The notes below the pieces were generated by a model, which did not search any database, was not told the origin of the DNA, and was given only the letters and a program-made list of their open reading frames with translations. This document shows positions 52,093 through 60,319 of a DNA stretch of 64,000 nt, one piece after another; position 1 is the first letter of the stretch, and every line of letters starts with the position of its first letter. Source of the stretch: Paraburkholderia ferrariae NBRC 106233 (GTDB lineage Bacteria > Pseudomonadota > Gammaproteobacteria > Burkholderiales > Burkholderiaceae). Where the stretch lies: contig NZ_BAYB01000032.1 in the NCBI RefSeq assembly GCF_000685035.1, forward strand, positions 48,254-112,253, written 5' to 3'. Made by a program: the position numbers and the translations under genes.

Positions 52093-52605
52093 TTAAGCGA
52101 CGTCCGACCTGAAGATGTTGGGCAATTTTTTCCAATCGCCGATGCGGCCGACCGTCGGCTTGAACGTCATCATTGGCAGGTAGTAGCGGACGTACCAAAC
52201 CATCAGCACCAGGTTCATGTACAGACAGCCAACGCCCATGTATGGCGTTAAAATCTTGTCGAAGCGATGGTTCAACACGATCGCGTTGTACCAAACGACG
52301 AACGACACGGGCAGGAGCATAAGCAGGCCGACCGGTACAAAGACACCAAGAACCAGGGACAGGCCACCCAAGATTTCGCAGGTCTTCACGATATGGAAGA
52401 AGTGCGTGTGAACCATCGTTACCAGCAGTTCGTTCGACGCCGGAAGCGTGCCGAACGGCTGCGGGAAGATCGGCGACATGCCCAGAACCGTCCGCCAGTA
52501 GCTGGTGCCGCTGACACACATCCAGCCACCGAGATAGAGGCGGCAAAACGTCAGGATGACTTTGCCCACGAGCTGGGGCATCGTTTTGCGATCATCGTTA
52601 TGCAT
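52093..52605 (-). CDS. DoxX-family membrane protein
   Basis: 170 aa with four predicted membrane segments. 'GKVILTFCRLYLGGWMCVSG' is TM1, 'ILGGLSLVLGVFVPVGLLML' lies in the middle, and 'YMNLVLMVWYVRYYLPMMTF' is near the end. DoxX-like proteins are small integral membrane proteins, some of which are quinone-linked oxidoreductase subunits. It lies 24 bp after the SnoaL-like gene, so the two probably act together at the inner membrane. The function is unknown. Confidence 0.8.
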   Translation of the reverse strand: MHNDDRKTMPQLVGKVILTFCRLYLGGWMCVSGTSYWRTVLGMSPIFPQPFGTLPASNELLVTMVHTHFFHIVKTCEILGGLSLVLGVFVPVGLLMLLPVSFVVWYNAIVLNHRFDKILTPYMGVGCLYMNLVLMVWYVRYYLPMMTFKPTVGRIGDWKKLPNIFRSDVA

Positions 52606-52629
52606 AGTGTGTTTTCGCTCTTTCGTTGC

Positions 52630-53133
52630 TTAGTTCGCCGCCGGTCGTTGCACCGCTGCCGGTTGCGCAATGCGATCGTGCCGGATGATCCATCCAGAAC
52701 CGCTGATCTCGTACAGATCCACGACGTCTTGTGCAGGTTGGCCTCGGGTCGCACCGACAGTGTGATAGACCGCTACGTCCATGCCTTCGACGACGATCTT
52801 CCTGACTTCGTCGGGAATCGGTGCGCCGTCCTGATGGTCGATCGTATTCGGTGCGTTATCGACGGCCTTTTCCGAGAAGTACGTCTTGTATGCCTCGACG
52901 CCCTTTCCTTGCGTGTAGGCTTCGTTCATGAACTCCTGAACGATGTCACCGGGCAACTTGCCGGTACCTGCGTGCCAGTGCCAGCGCGGATCCGTATGCA
53001 GGCCGTATGCGATCTGCGCCACGAAACAGAACCCGAGAATTGCAGTGGCGACGCGTCCCGGAATACTGTCCAGCCACTTGTTAATCTGTGTGGCTCTATC
53101 CGCCGACGAGACACTCCCTTGAACATCTGTCAT
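52630..53133 (-). CDS. Membrane-anchored SnoaL/NTF2-like protein
   Basis: 167 aa from ATG 53133 (AAGGAGAGGCAGG upstream). A single N-terminal membrane segment ('GRVATAILGFCFVAQIAYGL', about residues 26-45) is followed by an NTF2-like domain with 'DIVQEFMNEAYTQGKGVEAY' and 'VYHTVGATRGQPAQDVVDLY'. SnoaL-like folds serve as cyclases, dehydratases or isomerases. A periplasm-facing, membrane-tethered form beside DoxX is unusual. It is the first gene of this operon, with motif site D about 120 bp upstream. Confidence 0.75.
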   Translation of the reverse strand: MTDVQGSVSSADRATQINKWLDSIPGRVATAILGFCFVAQIAYGLHTDPRWHWHAGTGKLPGDIVQEFMNEAYTQGKGVEAYKTYFSEKAVDNAPNTIDHQDGAPIPDEVRKIVVEGMDVAVYHTVGATRGQPAQDVVDLYEISGSGWIIRHDRIAQPAAVQRPAAN

Positions 53134-53252
53134 CCTGCCTCTCCTTGAAAGCATTGTAAAAAGCGAAACGCTTCGGCTGCGACGTTTGCATGCGTCTTTG
53201 TATTTAATTTAGCCTAACGCATCGTATAACGAGCCTCACCCTCGGTAAACGT

Positions 53253-53264
53253 CGGGATTACCCC
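53253..53264. promoter_or_regulatory. Island operator-like motif, site D
   Basis: CGGGATTACCCC lies in the gap upstream of the SnoaL-like/DoxX/porin operon. The minus strand about 40 bp closer to the gene has CTAAATTAAATACAAAG (53196-53212 reversed), similar to the AT-rich element of sites A and B. Confidence 0.5.
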
Positions 53265-53409
53265 ATTTGACTAATGCGTCAGTGGGATGCTTTTTGCGCG
53301 TACACCATTGAGTAATCGGAAGAAATATTCAGTTGCCCCCCCACTCACGAAGTCGCGTAAGGGGTTGCGCGTCGGGCGTCACGCCGCGTGGAGCCCTTCC
53401 CCCGGGCTG

Positions 53410-53703
53410 GAGAGGATCACGAGCCGAACGATCACCGACCCTGTGAAGTTGCGCGACGAGCTTGACCAGATGTTTCGACGAGGCTACGCCGTATCGGACG
53501 GCGAACGGGTGCCCGGCATGGGCACGCTCGCAGTTCCGGTGGTTACCCATTCAGGTCAGATCGTTGCCGCGATAGGCAATGCATTTCCAACGCGAATGGT
53601 GTTTGTCGATGACCGCGAATACCATGTGAAGATTCTCAAGAGTGGCGCGCGATCTCTTGTAGAGTTAATCGAGGGTCCGACTCTCCCGCATCGGGCAGGC
53701 TGA
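53410..53703 (+). pseudogene. IclR-family regulator, C-terminal fragment
   Basis: About 98 residues of the IclR effector domain remain: 'RITSRTITDPVKLRDELDQM', 'RRGYAVSDGERVPGMGTLAV' and 'GQIVAAIGNAFPT'. The DNA-binding domain and first half of the effector domain are absent, and sequence upstream of 53410 is not homologous. This may be a former regulator of the island. Nothing recognisable was found between 53704 and 53972. Confidence 0.75.
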
Positions 53704-53972
53704 ACGAAGGCTCGGGCACTACGCCAATCGGGCCTTAGTCTCAATGAACGTTGCGGAGACGGGTTTTCGGGGCTTTGCACGTGTCAGCAGCGGCGCGGAG
53801 ACGCAAAATCGCGTCGTCGTCCGTACGGTGAAGCCCGCACGCGGGGGTATTTCGATGATGAATCCGCGGCGAATGCCGATGACCCCGTGCTGGCGTCGGT
53901 GCCGGCCGAACGCCGCACGACGCGAAGAACGCGCCGGCAGCATCGTGTATCGCTTCGACAGCCAGATCGGCC

Positions 53973-54230
53973 AAGCACACTCACGACGAGCGTCGTGTCA
54001 ATATCGCGTGCGGACAGCGACCCGATGACCGGTAACGCGTAGTCGGCCAGCGTGCTCTCCCATTGCCCGGCGTGCTTGCTGCTTTTCCACCCCGCACGGT
54101 TGGCCCTGATGAACGCTCTGGCACACTCATCGAATGTCCTGCCGCGCGCAGCTATTGCCCGCTGATCTGTGCACTCCGCACGCCGTGCCTCGATCGGGTC
54201 GATGCCTTCCAGAACCATCTTGCGGTATCG
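53973..54230 (-). pseudogene. Tyrosine recombinase (P4-type integrase) N-terminal remnant
   Basis: About 86 residues read 'MVLEGIDPIEARRAE', 'TFDECARAFIRANRAGWKSS' and 'QWESTLADYALPVIGSLSAR', matching the arm/core-binding part of P4-family integrases. The frame then loses homology, and no R-H-R-Y catalytic domain is present. It begins at 54230, 2 bp before the remaining O-methyltransferase sequence, so this marks an island junction. Confidence 0.75.
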
Positions 54231-54232
54231 CG

Positions 54233-54655
54233 ATGGGCCTCTCCACCCTCTATCTGGCAGCCGCATTGCGCGACACGGGAGGCGGCCATCTGATCGGCAC
54301 CGAGCTGGAACCCGCCAAAGCGGCGCGCGCCGTAACCCATCTCGAAGCCGCCGGCCTCGCGGATCTCGTTGAAATCCGCGTGGGCGATGCGCGCGAAACC
54401 CTCGTCAACGTACCCGGCGAGATCGATCTGGTCCTGCTCGACGGAGCGTTCAGTCTGTACCTGCCCGTGTTGAATCTGCTCGAACCGCGTCTGCGCAATG
54501 GCGCATTGATCCTCGCGGAGAATGCATTCGATTGCGGCAACGCTTACCTGGACTATGTTCGTAATCCGGCCAATGGATATCTTTCGCAGTCCATTCCAAT
54601 CAGTGAAGGCCGGGGTAACGAATTCACCCTCGTGACGGACCGTCCCCAAGGGTGA
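54233..54655 (+). pseudogene. Class I O-methyltransferase, N-terminally truncated
   Basis: 140 codons from ATG 54233: 'MGLSTLYLAAALRDTGGGHL', 'IGTELEPAKAARA', 'EIDLVLLDGAFSLYLPVLNL'. Intact members carry about 80 further residues, including the SAM-binding GxxxG start. The missing part coincides with the integrase remnant, so insertion or deletion of the island probably removed it. The remaining frame is open, but the protein could hardly bind SAM. It overlaps the 3' end of the exporter gene by 32 bp. Confidence 0.7.
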
Positions 54656-56360
54656 GCGCTTCCCTTGCCTTGTACAACGAGCGATCCTCGTAGTTGAACG
54701 CGGCACCGGCAGCCGTCTGGATGATCTTGCCGTTCTCGAGGCGCACCACCTTGTCGGCAACGTCGAAATAGCGGTCGTCGTGCGATACGACGATCAGCGT
54801 CTTGCCCTGCCGCTTCAACTCCGGCAGAAACTCGGTGTAGAAGACACGCCGGAAGGTAGGGTCCTGATCGGCCGCCCATTCGTCGAACATCATCACGGGA
54901 CGCTGTTCGAGCATCGCGTGTATCAGCGCGAGGCGCTTGCGTTGGCCAGTCGAAAGATCGACGGTCGAAAACGCCCCGTCCTTGATCTGCACCTTGTGGG
55001 CAATTTCAAGCTGCTTCAGGTACGCCTCGGCACGCGCGAGCAGCGCGGGGTCGCGGACCACGAGGTCGTCGAACAGGTGGTAGTCGGAGAACACGGCCGA
55101 GAAAATCTGCCGGTAGCCGTCCATCTGCCCGGGCGTCACCGGCTGACCGTTCAGGCAGAGCGCACCCTGATCGGCGGGATAAAGTCCGAGCAGCAGCTTG
55201 ATGAGCGTCGTTTTTCCGCTGCCGTTCTCCCCGATCACGAACAGCGTCTCTCCGCGCTCGATCTTCAGATCGACGGGGCCAAGCTCGAACGGCAGTTGCT
55301 CGCCTATCGAGGGAAACGTCCACGTCGCGCCGCGCAATTCGATGCTGTGCAGTTCCGGCAACGAGCTTGCCGCGCTTGCGGCGTCGAGCAGGCGCGTCTC
55401 GCGGTTCGTGAACTGCGACGAGAGCTCCGCAATGCGCTGAAACGAAATACGCGCCTGGCTCACGGCGGGCAGCGCGCCAGCGAGCGTTTCGACAGGCCCG
55501 CGCACGTATAGCAGCACGATCACGAAACCGCTCACAACGCTCCCCTGCACGCCGAGGCGAGTCTGAAGCAGCAGGATCGCACCGATTGCGAGGAAGAACA
55601 GCGTCATCCCCAGCGCGCTGGACCCATAGAACAAGCGCATGGCGCGTATCTTCAGATCCGCGATCTGATCGGCGGCACTCGAAAGCAGCGTGCCATACAC
55701 GCGAAGGCGGCGGTCCTGATTGACGCGCAACTCCTTAGCGCCCTCGGTAATGGCGCGATACTGCTTCTGCAACTCGTCCTGCGCGCCCCGCACACCCTTG
55801 TAATAGCGGCCCCACTGCATCATCGCGTACTGGTTGATCAGCACGCCGACGACGATCGCAACCGCTGCGATCACGAACAGCAGCGGCGAGAGGAACAACA
55901 GGTACGCCACGCATCCCGTCGTAACGGCCAGCGCCACCGCATAGGTCGGGAAGCTGTACGTGAACGCGCTGACCGTTTCGACGTCGCTGTTCAAGGTCGA
56001 GATCAGACGATGGATGCGGTAGCGCTCGATCGCCGCTATCGGCGCGCACACGATTCTCGCCGAAATGTCCTTGCGCAGCACGGCAATGATTCTCTGCCCG
56101 ATCACGCTGTTGCCGATGCCCGCGGCTGCATTGCACGACAGCGTGACCGCGCACAGTGCGAGGAACTTGACGACCATGCCCGTGGTTACGCCGCCCGTTG
56201 CATGCAGCCCCTCGTTGATCGTTGCAAGCAGCCACGCCGTGCACAGGCCGCCGACAATGCCGAGCACCGTTGCGAACAGCATCGTCGGCCAGAATGGGCG
56301 TAGCAGGCGGAAGATCTCTCTCGATCCCGTGGAGGACGGCTGTGCCGGGTCCTGTTTCAT
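54624..56360 (-). CDS. Cyclic peptide/siderophore ABC exporter, PvdE/SyrD-like
   Basis: 578 aa from ATG 56360 (GAGGAAAAC upstream); an in-frame ATG at 56390 is the alternative. Six membrane spans occupy the first 300 residues. The C-terminal ATPase has 'GENGSGKTTLIKLLLG', signature 'LSTGQRKRLALIHAML', Walker B 'VMMFDEWAADQDP' and H-loop 'VVSHDDRYF'. The DEWAADQDP form is typical of PvdE-type exporters that move peptide siderophore precursors to the periplasm. It is the last gene of the siderophore operon. Confidence 0.88.
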   Translation of the reverse strand: MKQDPAQPSSTGSREIFRLLRPFWPTMLFATVLGIVGGLCTAWLLATINEGLHATGGVTTGMVVKFLALCAVTLSCNAAAGIGNSVIGQRIIAVLRKDISARIVCAPIAAIERYRIHRLISTLNSDVETVSAFTYSFPTYAVALAVTTGCVAYLLFLSPLLFVIAAVAIVVGVLINQYAMMQWGRYYKGVRGAQDELQKQYRAITEGAKELRVNQDRRLRVYGTLLSSAADQIADLKIRAMRLFYGSSALGMTLFFLAIGAILLLQTRLGVQGSVVSGFVIVLLYVRGPVETLAGALPAVSQARISFQRIAELSSQFTNRETRLLDAASAASSLPELHSIELRGATWTFPSIGEQLPFELGPVDLKIERGETLFVIGENGSGKTTLIKLLLGLYPADQGALCLNGQPVTPGQMDGYRQIFSAVFSDYHLFDDLVVRDPALLARAEAYLKQLEIAHKVQIKDGAFSTVDLSTGQRKRLALIHAMLEQRPVMMFDEWAADQDPTFRRVFYTEFLPELKRQGKTLIVVSHDDRYFDVADKVVRLENGKIIQTAAGAAFNYEDRSLYKAREALTLGDGPSRG

Positions 56361-56418
56361 CTGGTTTTCCTCGTTGATTCGCGTATCCATGCCGGTTTCG
56401 ACCTTGCGCTGCACACGC

Positions 56419-57255
56419 CTAGCGGACGAAGCTCAACGGCTCGCCGGTATCGGGGTGCGCAATCACGCCCATCGAGACGCCATAGATCTCCTTGAGCCTG
56501 GCGGGCGTAACGATCTGCGCCGGCGAGCCCTGTGCAACCAGCTTGCCGCCGCGCAGCGCCACCAGTTCGTCGCAGTAGCGCGCGGCCATATTGACATCGT
56601 GAAGCACGACCACGACGCCCAGCCCGCGCTCGATGGCGAGTTTGCGCACGAGCGACAGCACCTCCACCTGATGCGACACATCCAGCGCCGAAATGGGCTC
56701 GTCGAGCAGCAAACATTCGGCGTCCTGTGCAATCAGCATCGCGAGCCAGACGCGCTGTCTTTCGCCGCCGGAAAGCGTCTCGACCTGCTGATCGGCGAAC
56801 TGGATCACATCGGTCGATGCCATCGCATCGTCTATTTTGCGCCAGTCATCCGGACCGAAGCGGCCGAGTGCGCCGCGCCAGGGATACCGGCCGAACGCGA
56901 CCAGTTCCCGCACCAGCAAACCGGCTGCGGACGGCGGCGTCTGCGGCAGATACGCGAGCTTGCGCGCGAACTCCCGGGTCGGCCAGCCTGCGAGCGGCCG
57001 ACCGCCGAACGCAAGCGTTCCGTGCGTCGCGTGGAGTTGCCTTGCCAGGAGCTTGATCAGCGTCGACTTGCCCGATCCGTTGTGGCCGATCAGACCCGTG
57101 ACCCGACGCGCATAGAGCGACAGCGACACGTCGTCAACCAGCCTCCTCCCCGGCACCGAAAAGCCGACGTGCCGCAACTCGAACAGCGATGCAGCCCCGG
57201 ATGGGGCATCCTGCGCCTCCGGCAGCAGGGGAATGACATTCGCCTGAGACTTCAT
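56419..57255 (-). CDS. Ferric siderophore ABC ATPase, FhuC/FepC-like
   Basis: 278 aa from ATG 57255 (GGGGAG upstream). Walker A 'GHNGSGKSTLIKLLA', Q-loop 'YLPQTPPSAAGLLVRELVAF', signature 'LSGGERQRVWLAMLIAQD' and Walker B 'CLLLDEPISALD' are present. It powers import of the iron-siderophore through the fused permease encoded upstream, receiving substrate from the FhuD-like protein. It lies 107 bp after the permease gene. Confidence 0.92.
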   Translation of the reverse strand: MKSQANVIPLLPEAQDAPSGAASLFELRHVGFSVPGRRLVDDVSLSLYARRVTGLIGHNGSGKSTLIKLLARQLHATHGTLAFGGRPLAGWPTREFARKLAYLPQTPPSAAGLLVRELVAFGRYPWRGALGRFGPDDWRKIDDAMASTDVIQFADQQVETLSGGERQRVWLAMLIAQDAECLLLDEPISALDVSHQVEVLSLVRKLAIERGLGVVVVLHDVNMAARYCDELVALRGGKLVAQGSPAQIVTPARLKEIYGVSMGVIAHPDTGEPLSFVR

Positions 57256-57361
57256 GCGCGCTCCCCGGTTGTGCCAACATCGTTGGCATAACGAACGACA
57301 TGACTGCCGGCACAGCGCGACCGGCACGACCAGCGCGACCAGCATGCAAACGGATCTTTTT

Positions 57362-59377
57362 TCATCGGTTCTGCTTCCACATCAGCATCAGGAAATACGG
57401 GCCGCCGACGAACATCACGAGCAGCCCCGCCGGCACCTGGTTCGGGAACAGCGCGTTGCGGCCGAGCCAGTCCGCCATCACCAGCAAGACCGCGCCGATA
57501 CAGGCGGCCATCAGCGCCTGCATGGCTGCATGCCGGAACCCGAGTAGCCGCGCGATGTGCGGGGCCATCAGCCCCACGAACGACACCGGACCCACGATGA
57601 CGGTGGCCGCACCGGTTGTCAGCGCGCAGAGGCCCAGCATCGCGAGCCGGTAGCGCCGCACGGCAACGCCGACCGAGCGCGCCGCCGGCTCGCCCAGCGC
57701 GAGGATTTCGAAGGGCCTGGCCAGGAACGGCAGCAGCGCAGCGGCCGCGATCAGCAAGCCCATGGCCAGCGCCGCCGCGTGCATCTGCACCCGGTACGTC
57801 GAGCCGGACATCCACGCGGAAAGAAACGACATCCGCGGATCGCCGCTTGCCATCAGCAACGCGACCAGACTGCTGAGCACCGTGGTAATCGCGATCCCGG
57901 TGAGGATCAGGCGCTCCGCCGAATACGTACGCCGCATCGCCATCGCGAACACCGAAGCCGTGGCGATCAACGCGCCCAGCGCGCCCGCCAGCATCTGCAC
58001 GCCCGACGCCGCGCCTGGCAGTGCGAACATCAGCACGATCATGGCGAGCGACGCGCCCGACGATACGCCGAGCACTTCCGGGCTCGCCATCGGATTGCCG
58101 GTCATGCGCTGCATCAGCACGCCGGCGATGCCCAGCAGGCCGCCCGCTGCCGCCGCGCCGCCAATACGCGGCGCGCGCAGCGGCAGCATGGACGCAACAT
58201 GGTCCCACGTGCCCCAGTTCCATCCGGCCAGTTCCCGGTTGAACGTTGCGGCAACCACGGTGCAGGCCAAAAGAACGAGTACGGCGCCGACGCCCCATGC
58301 GGCACGATGCTGCCGGTCCGCACCCGAGGCCGGCAGGTCGCGCGACGACGATGCGGAAGGCAGATCCCGCAAATAACGCATCATCCACAGCAACAGCGGG
58401 GCACCGACCAGGGCCGTCACGGAACCGGTCGGCACTTCCGCGCCGGGTTGGCCTAGCGCCTGCACGCAGCCATCCGCGAGCCAGAGGAGACAACCCGATA
58501 TCGCGGGCGCCCATACGAGCCGCTGCGCGAGCGTGCGCGCGCCGCTGAAGCGCGCGACCCACGGCCCGACGAGCCCGACGAAACCGATCACGCCCACCGC
58601 GCTCACGACCGCACCCGCCAGCGCGGCCGCCACCACGAGCGCGAGTGCCCGGATCAAACCCGGCGGCATGCCGATGCTGCGCGCACTTTCGTCGCCGAGT
58701 TCGAGCACGGCCATCGGCCGCACCATCAGCGCGACGACAACGAGGCCCGCGACGGCTTCGAGCGCCAGATGCGTTGCGACGGACCAGCCGCTCTGGTACA
58801 GGCTGCCCGTCTGCCACACGAAGACCGATACCAGGCTCTCGCCGAAAAAGAGCATCAGCACCGACGTGGCAGCGCCTGCGGTGAGCGTGACCAGCAGCCC
58901 ACCCAGGATAACGCCGACCGGCGAAAATGCCCTGCGCCACGAAACGGCCATCACCACGCCCAGCGCAATCATGCCGCCCGCCAGGGTGACGACCTCGCGC
59001 CCGTACACGAGCAGCGACGGAAACCACAACGACACGACGGCAAGCGAAAGACTGGCGCCGGCCGAAACGCCGAGCGTGGTCGGGTCCGCCAGAGGATTGC
59101 GCAGCACCTGCTGGAGCACGACGCCCGCCACGCCGAGCATCGCGCCCGCCAGCAGGCTGACCACGCAACGCGGCAAATAGACGTACTGCGCCATCAAGAG
59201 GCGCAAATCGTCGCTGTGCGCGCCGGTCAGCAAACTTGCCCACTGCGCGAACGGCACGTAGCGCGAGAGGCAGACCGCGCCAATGCCGGCTGCGATCAGG
59301 CCGAGCACACCGGCCGTCAAGGCGGGATGCAGACTCGGGCCGCCGGTGCGTCTGAGCGAGGTTGTCATGCCGTTCAT
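57362..59377 (-). CDS. Fused double permease for ferric siderophore, FhuB-like
   Basis: 671 aa made of two homologous FecCD-type halves (about residues 15-335 and 355-670), each with about ten helices. The half-specific repeats 'LRNPLADPTTLGVSAGASLS' and 'MTGNPMASPEVLGVSSGASL' are evident. This two-in-one arrangement is that of FhuB and OrbD. ATG 59377 overlaps the binding-protein stop by 4 bp. Confidence 0.92.
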   Translation of the reverse strand: MNGMTTSLRRTGGPSLHPALTAGVLGLIAAGIGAVCLSRYVPFAQWASLLTGAHSDDLRLLMAQYVYLPRCVVSLLAGAMLGVAGVVLQQVLRNPLADPTTLGVSAGASLSLAVVSLWFPSLLVYGREVVTLAGGMIALGVVMAVSWRRAFSPVGVILGGLLVTLTAGAATSVLMLFFGESLVSVFVWQTGSLYQSGWSVATHLALEAVAGLVVVALMVRPMAVLELGDESARSIGMPPGLIRALALVVAAALAGAVVSAVGVIGFVGLVGPWVARFSGARTLAQRLVWAPAISGCLLWLADGCVQALGQPGAEVPTGSVTALVGAPLLLWMMRYLRDLPSASSSRDLPASGADRQHRAAWGVGAVLVLLACTVVAATFNRELAGWNWGTWDHVASMLPLRAPRIGGAAAAGGLLGIAGVLMQRMTGNPMASPEVLGVSSGASLAMIVLMFALPGAASGVQMLAGALGALIATASVFAMAMRRTYSAERLILTGIAITTVLSSLVALLMASGDPRMSFLSAWMSGSTYRVQMHAAALAMGLLIAAAALLPFLARPFEILALGEPAARSVGVAVRRYRLAMLGLCALTTGAATVIVGPVSFVGLMAPHIARLLGFRHAAMQALMAACIGAVLLVMADWLGRNALFPNQVPAGLLVMFVGGPYFLMLMWKQNR

Positions 59378-60303
59378 CCGCGCCCCCTTGCGACGACGGC
59401 AGCCCGGAAACTGTCCGCGAACTGGATCGCCGTCGGCAGCGCGCCGAGCGGATCGAATGGCGCGATCGGATAGACACGCCGCTCTCGCACCATCGGCAGG
59501 CTGTTCCAGACACGGCTCTGCGCGAGTTGCGCCAGTGCCGCCTGTGCCTGCGCTCCGTAGTCGATATAGAAAATCTCTGCTTCCGGCGCCCCCGCGAGTT
59601 GGTCGATGCCGACCTGCACGCAGCCGTAGGTGTTGGTGGCTCCGGTCCATGCGTTGTCGAAGCCCACGCGCTGCATCACGTCCCAGGTCACGCAGTTCTT
59701 TGCGTAGAGGAACACGCTTTGTCCGGAGGGGTCGAGTTGGGCAATGAACGCCGGACGCCGCGCGTATCCGCGCATTTCGTCGCGAAGCGCGGCCAGCCGG
59801 CTGTCGAGTTGGGCACGATAGCGCCGCGCGGCGTCGTCGCGGCCGATGCTGCGCGCGAGCCGGAACATTTCGGCGCTGGAGCGTTCGATAAAGTCCGGAT
59901 GACCTTCGCCCGAATAAATTTCCATCACGAAGATCGGCGCCACGCGCTGGAGCACGTCTTTCAGGTTCAGGCTCATCGCCTCGATCACGATCAGATCGAC
60001 GCGCAACTCGCGCATGACTTCGAGGTTCGGCTCGAACCAGTAGCCGATGTCCGCCACCGCCTCCGGCAGCGCAGGCGTTCCGCCCATCGCGGCGTAGATC
60101 GAACGCGCACCGGCGGCGACCGGCGCGACGCCAAGCGCGAGCAGCGTTTCGGTGCCGACGCGGTCGGGTGTGGCGATGCGATAGCTCGCGGCGCGGGCGC
60201 CAGGAAGCGCAGCGTGCGCCGCCGTGGCCACTGCCGAAAGGCATGAGGCGACGAGCAGCCTGCGCCGCTTCAGGTCGATGCGTTGGCGATTGGGCGTTGC
60301 CAT
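59374..60303 (-). CDS. Ferric siderophore periplasmic binding protein, FhuD-like
   Basis: 309 aa from ATG 60303, with GGGGGG about 10 bp upstream; ATG 60330, which overlaps the acylase stop, is an alternative. A signal peptide with a basic 'RRR' n-region ('LLVASCLSAVATAAHA') is followed by the FhuD/FecB fold: 'RIATPDRVGTETLLALGVAP', 'LRVDLIVIEAMSLNL' and 'WNSLPMVRERRVYPIAPFD'. It delivers the ferric siderophore to the fused permease. Confidence 0.9.
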   Translation of the reverse strand: MATPNRQRIDLKRRRLLVASCLSAVATAAHAALPGARAASYRIATPDRVGTETLLALGVAPVAAGARSIYAAMGGTPALPEAVADIGYWFEPNLEVMRELRVDLIVIEAMSLNLKDVLQRVAPIFVMEIYSGEGHPDFIERSSAEMFRLARSIGRDDAARRYRAQLDSRLAALRDEMRGYARRPAFIAQLDPSGQSVFLYAKNCVTWDVMQRVGFDNAWTGATNTYGCVQVGIDQLAGAPEAEIFYIDYGAQAQAALAQLAQSRVWNSLPMVRERRVYPIAPFDPLGALPTAIQFADSFRAAVVARGRG

Positions 60304-60319
60304 GCCGTCAAGCCCCCCG

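Larger units (their letters stand above)
25865..54230. mobile_element. Putative catabolic genomic island
   Basis: The segment is bounded on the left by an IS3-family transposase remnant and on the right by a tyrosine-recombinase remnant that directly abuts a beheaded O-methyltransferase gene. It contains an IS5-family remnant, lower-GC intergenic regions than its surroundings, and a coherent aromatic-catabolism gene set under shared regulatory motifs. No attachment-site repeats or tRNA were identified, so the exact ends are approximate. Confidence 0.45.

Noticed and set aside
53744..54028. 94-codon plus-strand frame near the integrase remnant
   Set aside because: No family, basic low-complexity composition, and antisense to part of the recombinase remnant region.
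54200..54240. tRNA attachment site at the integrase junction
   Set aside because: I looked for a tRNA 3' end or direct repeat here because P4-type integrases favour them, but none was recognisable.
57252..59513. 753-codon minus-strand frame overlapping the fused permease
   Set aside because: Same strand but wrong frame; the FhuB-like frame carries the membrane helices and family repeats.
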